Part shown: positions 55,259 to 64,000 of the stretch, in pieces | Position numbering within the stretch: position 1 is the stretch's first letter | Layout of the letters: every line of letters starts with the position of its first letter | Origin: Basidiobolus meristosporus CBS 931.73 | Taxonomy: Eukaryota > Basidiobolomycota > Basidiobolomycetes > Basidiobolales > Basidiobolaceae | NCBI GenBank assembly: GCA_002104905.1 | Contig: MCFE01000205.1 | Coordinates: 1-64,000 of the forward strand | Reading direction: 5' to 3' | DNA: 64,000 nucleotides | Position numbers and translations under genes: made by a program | The notes under the pieces: generated by a model | Told to the model about the DNA's origin: nothing | The model's database searches: none | The model's input: the letters and a program-made list of their open reading frames with translations, nothing else

Positions 55259-55857
55259 TTTGTCATGTGCAAAGTGAGTTCTGAGTCTTCTCAAAGTTCA
55301 GCCTCCATGTTACTATGCTAAAAAGCTTCAACATGATTGAAGGTTCCTGATGGCTGGTGTACATTTCTTCTTTGACGGCAGCACTTTGCAATATGTCCCA
55401 GATGGTGTGGGGGTTCAGAAGTTTCCTGAACTTCCAGCACATATTCATTCCAGGTAGAGATTGTAGAATGTCCCATCACGGTGGCTACCCTTATCTTATT
55501 GTGGTACTACCATAAAGCTGCTTCTGCCATTCAAGAGGCTGTATAATGTAACTTGCTCTCTGGAACAAATTACTTGGCCTTGAAAGCTTTTTCAATATGG
55601 AAGAGCCAAGTTCCCAGGTTTTCTTTGACTCTACCATAGTATCAGTTGACCCTCACACTAATGTTGCTCTTGACAGGGTTTTGCTGGCTTTGGGCCATGA
55701 TCATCATTCCTTGTTGCTGCTGGCCAAGGATCTGGAGTAGCTGTTGCTGCAGGGCCTGGATTTGCTGCATAACATTCTTCCATTCCTGATTCTCTGACAT
55801 CTTGAGGCAGGCTTCTTCTTTCTTCAGAAGGGAGGTTTCTGATTATTGCTGCTACCA
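55259..55857 (-). pseudogene. gypsy-1 B gag 5' part
   Basis: On the minus strand, the Gag start with a Gln-rich run, QSQQNPVKSN and [20 protein letters not shown]-like words. It continues copy B beyond the insertion of copy C. Its ATG lies at about 55,800; stops follow. Confidence 0.78.
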
Positions 55858-55858
55858 A

Positions 55859-56199
55859 TATTACAAATCTTGACATAAAAGTTGTAGAGGAATAGGTAGC
55901 TTAGCCAGTGTTGTATTCACTGATTCTTGAACTGATTTTTATTGAGGTTCCAGCAGCTCCTTATATGCATTTTGCCAGATCAATTGCTGACTAATTATCT
56001 TTCATAATGCAGGTTGTGGCTCACCCAGTAAGATCCTACTTATATATCTATTTCTGTTGGATAAGGAACTGGTGATTATTTGCTGACTTATACTACCAAT
56101 TTGATTGGCAACACTAATATACTGATAGGTTAAACATAAAACTGATTGATTTGACTCCAAACTGATTTAACTTGAACATTCAAGCAGAAGATCATAAGA
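55859..56199 (-). repeat. gypsy-1 copy B 5' LTR
   Basis: ATTACAAATCTTGACATAAAAG at the left to GATCATAAGA at the right; older and more diverged than the other gypsy-1 LTRs, with a deletion near 56,020. Confidence 0.8.
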
Positions 56200-57740
56200 A
56201 CAGAATTAGAAAAGCCCTTAGATCCAGGTGGCAGATATCTGAGAATCATGACAAAGCTTATCTTGCCTTGAGTACCAAACTTCAGAATCAGAATTGGGTA
56301 ATGCAAAGAACAGATGCTATTATATGGCTATAAGCCATGCAGGAGGAGTGTCAACCACTGATTCAGGCAAAAACATCAGAACTGGTTGATTTACCAAATG
56401 GGAGAAAGCCAACAGGCTGTAGAAGGGGCTACAAGATCAAGAAAATCTCAGGTTGTACCCTTGATAAGTATAAGGTTTGATTGGCGGCTAAATGCTACTC
56501 ACAGATCTGGGGACTTGACTTTAAGAAAACATTTGCTCTGGTTGCCAAGTTTGACACCATTAGGACAATTCTAGCCCGGGCAGCTGCACACAGTTTACAT
56601 CTACACCAAATGGAAGTCAAAACAGGCTTTCTAAATAGGTATTTGCCAGATACTCTATAAATTCAACAACCAGATGGTTTACCAAACTCCAAGGTCCCCA
56701 TAAGGTATGCAGACCTAGGAAATTGTTGTATGGGCTTAAGCAGGCACCAAGAGCATTGTAAATCAAGATTGACACATAACTTATATGGATTCTACATGTC
56801 TAGATATTGCCATGGCAGTCGGAGTATTTAGTCAATTCATGCATAATAGTGGATCAGATAAGATTACAGCAGTTAATTGAATTTTCTGATATAAACAAGC
56901 TGCAATAAAGATGGTGCTGGAACACTCTGGAGCAACTAATAGGCAGGATTTGATGGTTATAGTGGTTCAGATTGGGGCAGGGATCTGATTGACAGATGCT
57001 CTACCACTGGGTATGTATTTCTTTATGCTGGTGCAGCTATAACTTGGATTTGTAGGAAACAACCACTGTGGCCCTATCTACAACTAAAGCTGAGTATATG
57101 GATGCTTGTTAAGCACCTAAGGGGGCTATAAGAATAGATAAGTTATTTAAGAACTTAGGCTTTGATTCAGTTAATGGAACACGTATTTACAAGGATAATC
57201 AAAGTTGTATATTGTTAGCTAGAAATCATACTAATCATGCCAGAAATAAGCACATTTATACACCACACCCCTTTGAGAGAGAATCTTTAGACAATAACCT
57301 AGTAGAGTTGGTTTACTGCCCAACTAACAAAATAAAGCCATATGTATTGACAAAGCACTAGCTAGGCCTCAATTTGAGAATCTCAGACAGGAATTTGGAT
57401 TAAGAAATTATTTAGTTGAGGGGGAGTGTTGAAATACTGGACTATTTGGTAGTATTCAGCAGCTAAAAATTACTTAACAATTCTGGACTAGTCTTGGTCA
57501 CTGTAGGACCAATTTACAGCCCCAACTGTGCCACTTTCTTCAGATCAATGGTCTTATGATTCTCCCTTATTGTCAAGATGAAATTAGCACTTTTACCAAA
57601 TATTATGAACCAACCCTGAAACTGTTACCAAATGCTTCTGATTGCTGAGAAACCTTCCTCACTTTACATCACAGCTTCATTACTTCCACAAAGGTATAAT
57701 ACTGAGCTTCTTTATGAATGAACAACTGTTTACTGCAAGG
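56200..57740 (+). pseudogene. copia-2 RT, RNase H and 3' LTR remnant
   Basis: RT words FALVAKFDTIRTILARAAAHS, FLNRYLPDTL and IQQPDGLPNSKV; RNase H words YSGSDWGRDLIDRCSTTGYVFLY and AAITWICRKQP; then HIYTPHPFERES-like. It is heavily broken. The copia-2 3' LTR (TGTTGAAATACTGG) begins at 57,427 and is truncated at about 57,740. Confidence 0.78.
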
Positions 57741-59310
57741 TGTTCAACTTGTCTGGAACTCACTAACATGGGGGAAAACATGGTTCACACTCCGGATATA
57801 TTCTTGTAGCACCCTGTATAAAGAAGCTCATCCAGCCTGACAGATATTGTGAAGCTATATAATAGACCTGTTCTGTTGGATAGTGCCACATTGAGCCATG
57901 AGTGCCAAATGATGCCATAGTGTGCTAGGGAGGCCAAGTGAGCCTATACTTGGCCACAGAGTGTGAAGAATAGCTCTGCATCTTTATGCAAAGCAGCATC
58001 TGTTTCACCCATTGTGTGGGAGAAAATCCATTTTTTGACTTTTTTTTTAGGTCAATGTTGTGAAGGATGTGTAAGAGCACAAAAGGATTGAAGATATTCA
58101 TCTTATACGCAATACCCATGGCACTCTGCATCTAGCTCCTGTGGCTTCTAACATGTCACAAAAATGCATGGCACTATCTTGGTCCACTGGTACTATCTGG
58201 CACTATAAATGCTCTGTATAGATCTTACTTTAGTGCTAATTATTAAATATAGTGACAGATAGTACCAGTGGACCAAGATAGTGTCATGCATTTTTGTGCC
58301 ATGTTACAAGCCACAGCAGCTAGATTCAGAGTGCCATGAGTGTTGGGGACCTGATGCATGTCTTCAGCTCTTCTATGCTCTCACATATCCTGAACAACAT
58401 TGATCCACAAAAAAACGTCAAAAAATGGATTTTCTCCTGCATCATGGGTTAAACACAGGGGCTGCTTTGCATGAAGATGCAGAGCTATGTTTCACACCCT
58501 GTGGCCAAGTATAGGCTTACTTGGCCTCTCTGGCACACTAGGGCATCATTTGGCACTCATGGCCCAATGTGGCACTATCCAATGGAACAAGTCTAATACT
58601 GCACTCAGTATCAATCAAGTATTATGGCAAACATTACAAGCAGCTCATAAGCAAGGGCTACTCTGAATGTATGCATGATCAAGCCTCTGCCTTGGCACTT
58701 GATGGATTCTCATTAAGCTAGTACTTTATCAGCAAGTCCATCTGGCCACTGATTCTCATTAAGCTGAATCTGTCACCTATCCTACTGTATCAGAGCCAGA
58801 ATCTGTTGGTAGTTTTACTGGTATCCAGGCCCTATATCACCATCCAACCTGGATGGCTACCTGTTTCAATTGCTGGATGGATGCTGTATACTTTCCAGCA
58901 GGATAACAGTAAGTGGGTGTCATGTAAAAGCACATATTATTATCTGCACTGGAGATACCCCAGCCATCAGCAAAATAGCCTACTTTTCTGGGCATAATGG
59001 ATAGTATTGCTATCAAATGTGCAAGAGCCAGGGGATTTACTCAATACTCATATATATTGTTATTACCCAGACACCAACACTAAGAACTTCATCATTCCAC
59101 AGAAAGAATGTGCCAAAGTTGGCATGCAATTGCAGCAAAGTTGCAAGCTATAAGCTATTGGCCAGAATACAGAATTAGTTGGAAACCAGATATACTTAAG
59201 TTAGAGGGTATCTGCTGGAACAAAAGCTTTCCACTAGGAGAAATGCATTTGCTTTTAAGCAATATCCCCATAGTCTTGAAGTAACATACATGTTGCATAT
59301 GTTAAGGAAG
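57741..59310 (+). pseudogene. Tnp2-type transposon copy, with MITE copy 3
   Basis: 57,741-57,864 and 58,594-59,310 match the copy at 63,240-64,000 in order. Seen: LPWHLMDSH-like region equivalent to the ALDGF/C segment, GDTPAISKIAYFSGHNG-like (about 58,945-59,000) and MQLQQSCKL, then KSFPLGEMHLLLSNIP (about 59,225-59,280). Many stops. Confidence 0.7.
57865..58593. mobile_element. palindromic foldback MITE, copy 3
   Basis: 729 bp, GACCTGTTCTG to GGAACAAGTC, flanked by an exact 5-bp duplication taata (57860-57864 and 58594-58598). The related uninterrupted Tnp2 copy at 63,366 has gctata, one 5-bp aaata and ctgcactcag, which confirms the 5-bp duplication. Confidence 0.9.
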
Positions 59311-59632
59311 GTACCATGTGCTCTATACCTGGAATATTGGAGATAATCTTTTGTATAAGTCCCAACAAGAAGTTTTGTCAGTATTTTCTAAGATTTGTAG
59401 GTAATGATGAGAGTGACAAAGTTAGGTGAAAGCATAGGAGGGATTGCAAATTTTACAATGGGTTGTCTATTTATACCAAGAAGATAGTAAGTTATATCCC
59501 TGAATACTAATAGGGTTAGTTCACCCTAGGAAACAATGCTGACCGCCAACTGACCTTAGCAACACTACTTGTGCAGATATCTCAAAAAAGGTATCTTTAT
59601 TATACTTATTATTTTCCAAGTTTGTTGTTGTA
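59311..59632. other. unassigned AT-rich sequence
   Basis: I recognise no coding sequence or repeat here; it lies between the Tnp2 copy and a gypsy-1 LTR. Confidence 0.35.
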
Positions 59633-60003
59633 TAGGTATCAATTAATGCTTAAGTATTTAAGAAAGATTAGTTTTTAGGTAAATCATATAGTTTTATATG
59701 TAGGCTATCAGTATACCAGAGTTATCTAGCAAATCAGTAGTATTAGTCAACAAATGAATCAGCAGATGTTTATTAGACAGATATATATTTATCAAGTAGG
59801 ATCCAATTGGGTGATCATGATGCAATCAAATGAGTCATCAGCACCAACCTAAATTGGGAAATGCAAATAGTCTGCAATTGATCTGGCAAAAGTGTATATA
59901 AGGAGCCGCTGGAACCTTGATACAAATCCATTCAAGTGTTAGTGAATACAATACTTACTAAACTCTCTACTCATGTACAACTCTTAGATCAAGACTTGTA
60001 ACA
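59633..60003 (+). repeat. gypsy-1 LTR, solo, diverged
   Basis: Matches the gypsy-1 LTR along its length (AGATTAGTTTTTAGGTAAATCA, CAGCAGATGTTTATTAGACAG, TGTATATAAGGAGCCGCTGGAACC, end ACTTGTAACA). No internal sequence adjoins. The left end is uncertain, and I cannot confirm a duplication (gtat follows the right end). Confidence 0.78.
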
Positions 60004-60006
60004 GTA

Positions 60007-60670
60007 TAGCCCTATGAGAAATAGTTTTAACGCAGATGTCAAAAGATTATCACAATATTTAAGTCCTGTGACTAGGGGGATTGATCCCCTCAGGACACCA
60101 TACAAAGACCACTGAAAAATAATTGCACCCAGAGTTCACAAAAAGCTTGGTCAAAATTTATCATCACAACACTATATAAGTGGCTCTTGATTGATCCTCT
60201 ATGAATTATCTCACTTTCTGATCCCAAAAACACCGTCATCTCCTACATACATGTTCATTGATTGGCTATTGCCTATTTTTCACACTACTTGTTTCCTGAC
60301 TCAATCAAGTCCTTATACTCAACACCAACATCAAGCCCAACCTCACACCTAACAAGTACATCCATTTTAATCCAGCATTAAATAAGTATCTATGCTGTAA
60401 CACACCTTTTCCATGATTTTGGCAGGAACCCTGTGGGTGTATGCTACTGTTCATTCACCGGTTCTTATATGCCTTGGTCTTCAACCAGCACTGCGAGGTC
60501 TACCTTCTCATCTGTCTGCCATTTCAATAAATTCTTGCAATACTTAAGTGCAAATAACTGAGCACTGCTCTTGAAGATGTACTGCATCATCTTGGTGTTC
60601 CTATTAATGTTCCAAATTTTTGCTATAGGCATAGTGATAGACATTTGGGCTCTAGGCATCCTTACAAAAG
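60007..60670 (+). repeat. repeat X, copy 3, with open-frame remnant
   Basis: Begins CCCTATGAGAAATAGTTTTAAC, continues with the shared core, then CTGTAACACACCTTTTCC and ends with a minus-strand open frame (60,659-60,465): ITMPIAKIWNINRNTKMMQY, IFKSSAQLFALKYCKNLLK and DEKVDLAVLVEDQGI. That frame matches the one in copy 2 (43,080-43,260). The function is unknown. Confidence 0.65.
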
Positions 60671-61209
60671 TTATTCTAATGATCCCATCAAAAGGCCATC
60701 ACAAATTTAAAGTCCCTTGACTAAGAGGTACTGATCCTGTCAGGGCCTTGTCCAGAGACTGTTCCAAATAATTGCACCCCATATTTCACAAAAAACTTGG
60801 TCAAAATTTTTCATCACAGCAATATACATGTGGCTTGTGATTAGTACCCTGCTACTTTGCTCAATTTCTGATCCTAGACACTCTACCACCTCCTATATTT
60901 GTGTTCATTGATTGGCAATTGCCTCTTTTTCTCACTCCTTACTTCCTGACTCAACTGTTTCTCTTACTTTTCATAAATACAAGGTGCTTTATTTCTGTAG
61001 AAACTTCAGTGGTACCTCAATTGCAAATCTTATTGAACTATACAAGTCCCTAAGCCCTACACTAAAAGTAAGCCCAACCCCATACCCAACCAGTTACTCA
61101 ATTAAAATCCACCACTCAATAATTATTTCTGCTGTAACACTCTGGTTTCACAACTTTTGTGGGAAACCAAGGGCTTTATGGCACTGTTCATTCACTGGTT
61201 TCCACACAT
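60671..61209 (+). repeat. repeat X, copy 4
   Basis: A second copy directly after copy 3 (ATCCCATCAAAAGGCCATCAC, TAATTGCACCCCATATTTCAC, AAAAAACTTGGTCAAAATTT, TTCATTGATTGGCAATTGCC, CTGTAACACTCTGGTTTCAC). It is cut at 61,209 by the LTR that follows, so the open-frame part is absent. Confidence 0.65.
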
Positions 61210-61863
61210 TGTATTATGAATAGACACAAGGCAGGAGAGCAGGGCTAGGCAAGGCAGGACCAGGAAAGGACCTAGGTGTGGATCAAAAAGGCAAGGCATG
61301 CTTCCAAGGCAAGACAGATTTCCAAGGCAAGGCTGTTTATTCAAGACCTGTGTTTATCAGACTGAGGAATACATAAGGGGGGATAGGACTATATATACTT
61401 TTTGGCTATACTGATGCCAAGAGATATTGGCTAATACTAATGGGGTTGTGGGGTGAGGCACAGCAATGGTGCTGGGGATAATGACATAGATGACATGAAT
61501 GCCAAGAGATATTGGCCAACACTGATGGGGTTCTGGGGCCAGAGACAGTAAGTGTGCCAAGATAGAAGTATACTAAAGAACAAGCTAGAATACCACATGG
61601 GAATATGTCAGGGGTCAGTTGGTCATGTGACCAGGTCATATGGTATGTATATACCATATTGGGTTTGCCCATTTGGATCCAGGATAATGCTGATGGAACA
61701 AGTCAAGTGCATTCTGCTTGGCCTTGAGTTCCTGATGGTCCCATGGTATGCTGGCCTTAAGGTGATGGCCTCTTGAATATTAGCCCCCTCTTCATTATCG
61801 CACTTGACAGCTTCATGGATCTTCAATATCTTGTGATTTTAAGGCATTAGTATAAACACCACA
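61210..61863 (-). repeat. probable 3' LTR of a further LTR element
   Basis: On the minus strand a PPT-like CTTGGGTGGGAGGCAA (61879-61864) precedes TGTGGTGTTTATACT; the left end would be at TG 61210-61211. A TTGAATAAACAGCC signal lies near 61,340. It contains two copies of a segment of about 75-85 bp (GATGCCAAGAGATATTGGCYAA... at about 61,413 and 61,497) and several GGCAAGGC words. No partner LTR is in the window, so the call rests on PPT, TG/CA ends and poly(A) signal. Confidence 0.5.
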
Positions 61864-62640
61864 TTGCCTCCCACCCAAGCTGTGATAGGTTTTTGTGTGG
61901 GCTTTGTCTATTACACTGTTGTTGTGCCTCAATGACTGCATGGTGTACCTCTGCTGTTACATTGGGACATGGCTAAATTCTTGGCTGTCATATTGAGCTA
62001 GCTGAACTCATTCTTTGCAGTAAAGATACTGCTTTCTCTACGTGGTGTATTGATTGCTTTAAACCATTTATGTGCTCATCCCGTTTCTGGAATATTTCCT
62101 GATTTCCCCAGGCCATTGCATCTATACTTTCAGCCACTGCACCTAATTGCCTCATTTATGCTGAAATATGAGCTAACAAAATACTTGCTAATACAGGTGA
62201 AGGTGATGTAATGATGGCCACCTGCTGGTCTTCACTGATGGTGCACTTTGCTACCTTCTCATCTGCTTCAGCATTATGGCCAGCTTGCAGCTCCACAGAG
62301 ATTCCTAATTGCCTACTTAACTGAGAGCCTGAGGAGTCTGCATTTTTATCTTAAGCTGGCACACTGTCCACAGGGCCTTTGTTTGTTGTATCCATACATG
62401 TTGCATTGAATCTTAAAGCAAGCTATTGTCCAACTCTTCTTCTGCCACTATCAGCAGTGTAGTGCAATTGGGATCCTGACAACTTTGCACTATTTTTGGG
62501 GTCATATATATGGAAGTGAGCCATATCAGACAGGAAATAGTGCTATATATACATGGGCATGTGGTGCCACAACTATATTTATACTGCTTCAATGGCAGGC
62601 CACTATTGAATCTTACACTCATGAATGTGCAATGTGTCAA
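61864..62640 (-). other. unassigned, possibly the end of an LTR element's internal region
   Basis: On the minus strand short frames with AEADEKVAKCTISEDQQVAII and QEIFQKRDEHINGLKQSIHHVEKAVSLL (coiled-coil-like) are interrupted by stops. I do not recognise them. Position next to the PPT at 61,864 suggests the 3' end of the element whose LTR is at 61210. Confidence 0.35.
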
Positions 62641-64000
62641 ATATAAGACTGTCTTAAATATACATGGGTACTAACAAAAAATGATATAATAGTGTTATGT
62701 TATTGAGTGTTAGACTGCTTGCCCTATGGACAAGACTACTTTGATTCAAAGCCATAAGAACTTGTCACCATATTGTGCAAACTGAGTCAGGTCAGTCTGT
62801 GACACCTTTCGGCTCACCCTAGTGTTCTGAATATGGCATGCAGAGTGATAGCTCTTATAAAGCAGGCTCACTAATGGACTGTGATCCTAACTTACCTAAC
62901 AGCAGTACCCTGCACAAGCCCAGCAAGATCCAATATGCAATGATATAACACCCATGGAAAAAATGCCAAGTGTACTTTATGGAGTCAAGGGAGCCCAGTA
63001 GTCATATGCTCATGAATGATATGATGTAGTGGCTAGAGAAGTGGAGAGCTTCTACTAATTTCAGTAATTTGAGCGTTGAGTATTTGCAACTACTTCTTGC
63101 CAAAATCATTCCAGGATGCAACTCACCATGTTCACACTGTAAATGGACAATTGACATGCAGCTGGCAATATATGACCCAGAGGCCATCCTGATACCAGCA
63201 TGTGTGAACAGTTGCATGGCATCACATCAGAAAATGTCACCATTACAAGGTGTCCAACCTGTCAGGAATTCACCACCATTAGTGAAAACATCATTCTCAC
63301 TCAGAATATATTCCAGTAGTATCCATCTCAAGAAGCTTATGCAGGCCATCATACATTTTGAAGCTATAAAATACTGCACTCAGTATTGATTAAGCGCAAA
63401 TATATCCAATATACTTAATTGCAAGTATTACAAACAGCTCAGAAGCAAGAGCCACTTTGAAGGTATTTATGACCATGCCTTTGCCTTGGCACTTGATTGC
63501 TTCACATCAAGCATGTGCACTACCAGCAAATCCTGCTGCCCACTGATTCTTGTTAATCTGATTATGCTGCCTATCTTACAGTATCTGAGCAGAAATTTGA
63601 TAGTAGTCTCATTGGTGGCTGGGCCTAAATCAGCATCCTACTTGTATAGCTACCTGTATCCATTGCTAGATAAATTTTGTATGCTTTCCAGCAGAATAAC
63701 AGTAAATGGCTGTCACGTCAAGGTGCATATTGTTGTCTGCATTGGCAATACCCCAGCCATCAGCAAGATAGCTGGCTTTTCTGCACATAATAGAGAGTAT
63801 TGCTGCCAATTGTGTGGGAGCCAGGGGACTTACACCACAGCTCACACACATTATTAATGTCCAATCACCAATGCTAAAAAGATGATCTTTCTGCAGAGAG
63901 AATGCACAAAAGTTAGCATGCAATTGCAGCAAGGTTGCAAGCTATAAGCCATTGGCTGGACTATGGTATTAATTGAAAGCTGGAGATACTTTGGATAGAG
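62641..64000 (+). pseudogene. Tnp2-type transposon copy, cut by window end
   Basis: Best-preserved Tnp2-type copy. An open stretch 63,486-63,857 encodes CCPLILVNLIMLPILQYLSR, NLIVVSLVAGPKSASYLYS, YLYPLLDKF, ITVNGCHVKVHIVV, CIGNTPAISKIAGFSAHN and CCQLCG, matching the central region of fungal Tnp2 transposases (PLILxNLNLPPxxRYxxxNLIVxxLIPGP, the GDxPAxxKxxGxxxHN box and CxxC). A frame further on (MQLQQGCKL at 63,920) begins the next block. Stops exist upstream. The segment 62,740-63,020 is the reverse complement of about 27,270-27,500. Confidence 0.78.

Larger units (their letters stand above)
46766..56199 (-). mobile_element. gypsy-1 copy B, decayed, hosting copy C
   Basis: Minus-strand gypsy-1 element whose two halves (46766-50315 and 55259-56199) are separated by the intact plus-strand copy C with the 4-bp duplication attg. 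LTRs are at 46766-47112 (3') and about 55859-56199 (5'). Gag is at 55260-55800, protease to RT at 48,900-50,315 and integrase at 47,120-48,350. Many stops and frame breaks. Confidence 0.9.

Overview
The window is from a filamentous or early-diverging fungus. The evidence is a WOPR (Gti1/Pac2) regulator, a fungus-specific family; short spliceosomal introns of about 54-78 nt with GTAAG/GTATG-type donors and CTAAC-type branch points; and typical fungal housekeeping genes. A zygomycete-grade lineage (Mucoromycota or similar) would fit the RPL6 N-terminus and the heavy transposon load, but this is a guess.

The window has two compartments. Bases 1 to about 14,100 are GC-richer and hold six intron-bearing or compact host genes: RNA polymerase I/III subunit AC19 (RPC19, minus), translation initiation factor eIF3e (minus), ribosomal protein eL6 (RPL6, plus), a mitochondrial EngB-type GTPase (minus), a WOPR transcriptional regulator (plus) preceded by about 2.5 kb without a recognisable gene, and the poly(A)-specific ribonuclease PARN (minus, 11 exons). 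The genes serve ribosome and tRNA synthesis, translation, mitochondrial ribosome assembly, mRNA turnover and morphogenetic regulation. They share no operon-like relation.

Bases from about 14,100 to 64,000 are AT-rich and almost entirely nested mobile elements. I separate these families: copia-1 (16351-25233 plus fragments) and copia-2 (44005-46663, 56200-57740, solo LTR 41672-42040), both Ty1/copia; gypsy-1 (decayed copies 35588-41232 and 46766-56199, and an intact copy 50316-55254 nested inside the latter); gypsy-2 (29138-32662, minus, nearly intact pol); a short LTR element at 17315-20932 that encodes only Gag plus protease; a palindromic foldback MITE (three copies and a fragment); Tnp2-type DNA transposons; a PIF/Harbinger-like transposase remnant; and an unclassified repeat (repeat X) with a conserved but unidentified open frame.

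Two elements look recently active. The Gag-protease element has LTRs that read as identical and inserted with a gcgt duplication into copia-1 gag. The intact gypsy-1 copy has one LTR mismatch that I could find, an attg duplication and a 1377-residue polyprotein. The observations most worth following are the Gag-protease-only element, the copia primer-binding site that matches the anticodon arm of initiator tRNA-Met and contains a gag-frame ATG, the MITE with a 5-bp TAWTA duplication, a 468-bp identical tract shared by two decayed gypsy-1 copies (probable gene conversion), and a cluster of AAAGGGG motifs beside gypsy-2. All identities and boundaries were read by eye and not computed.
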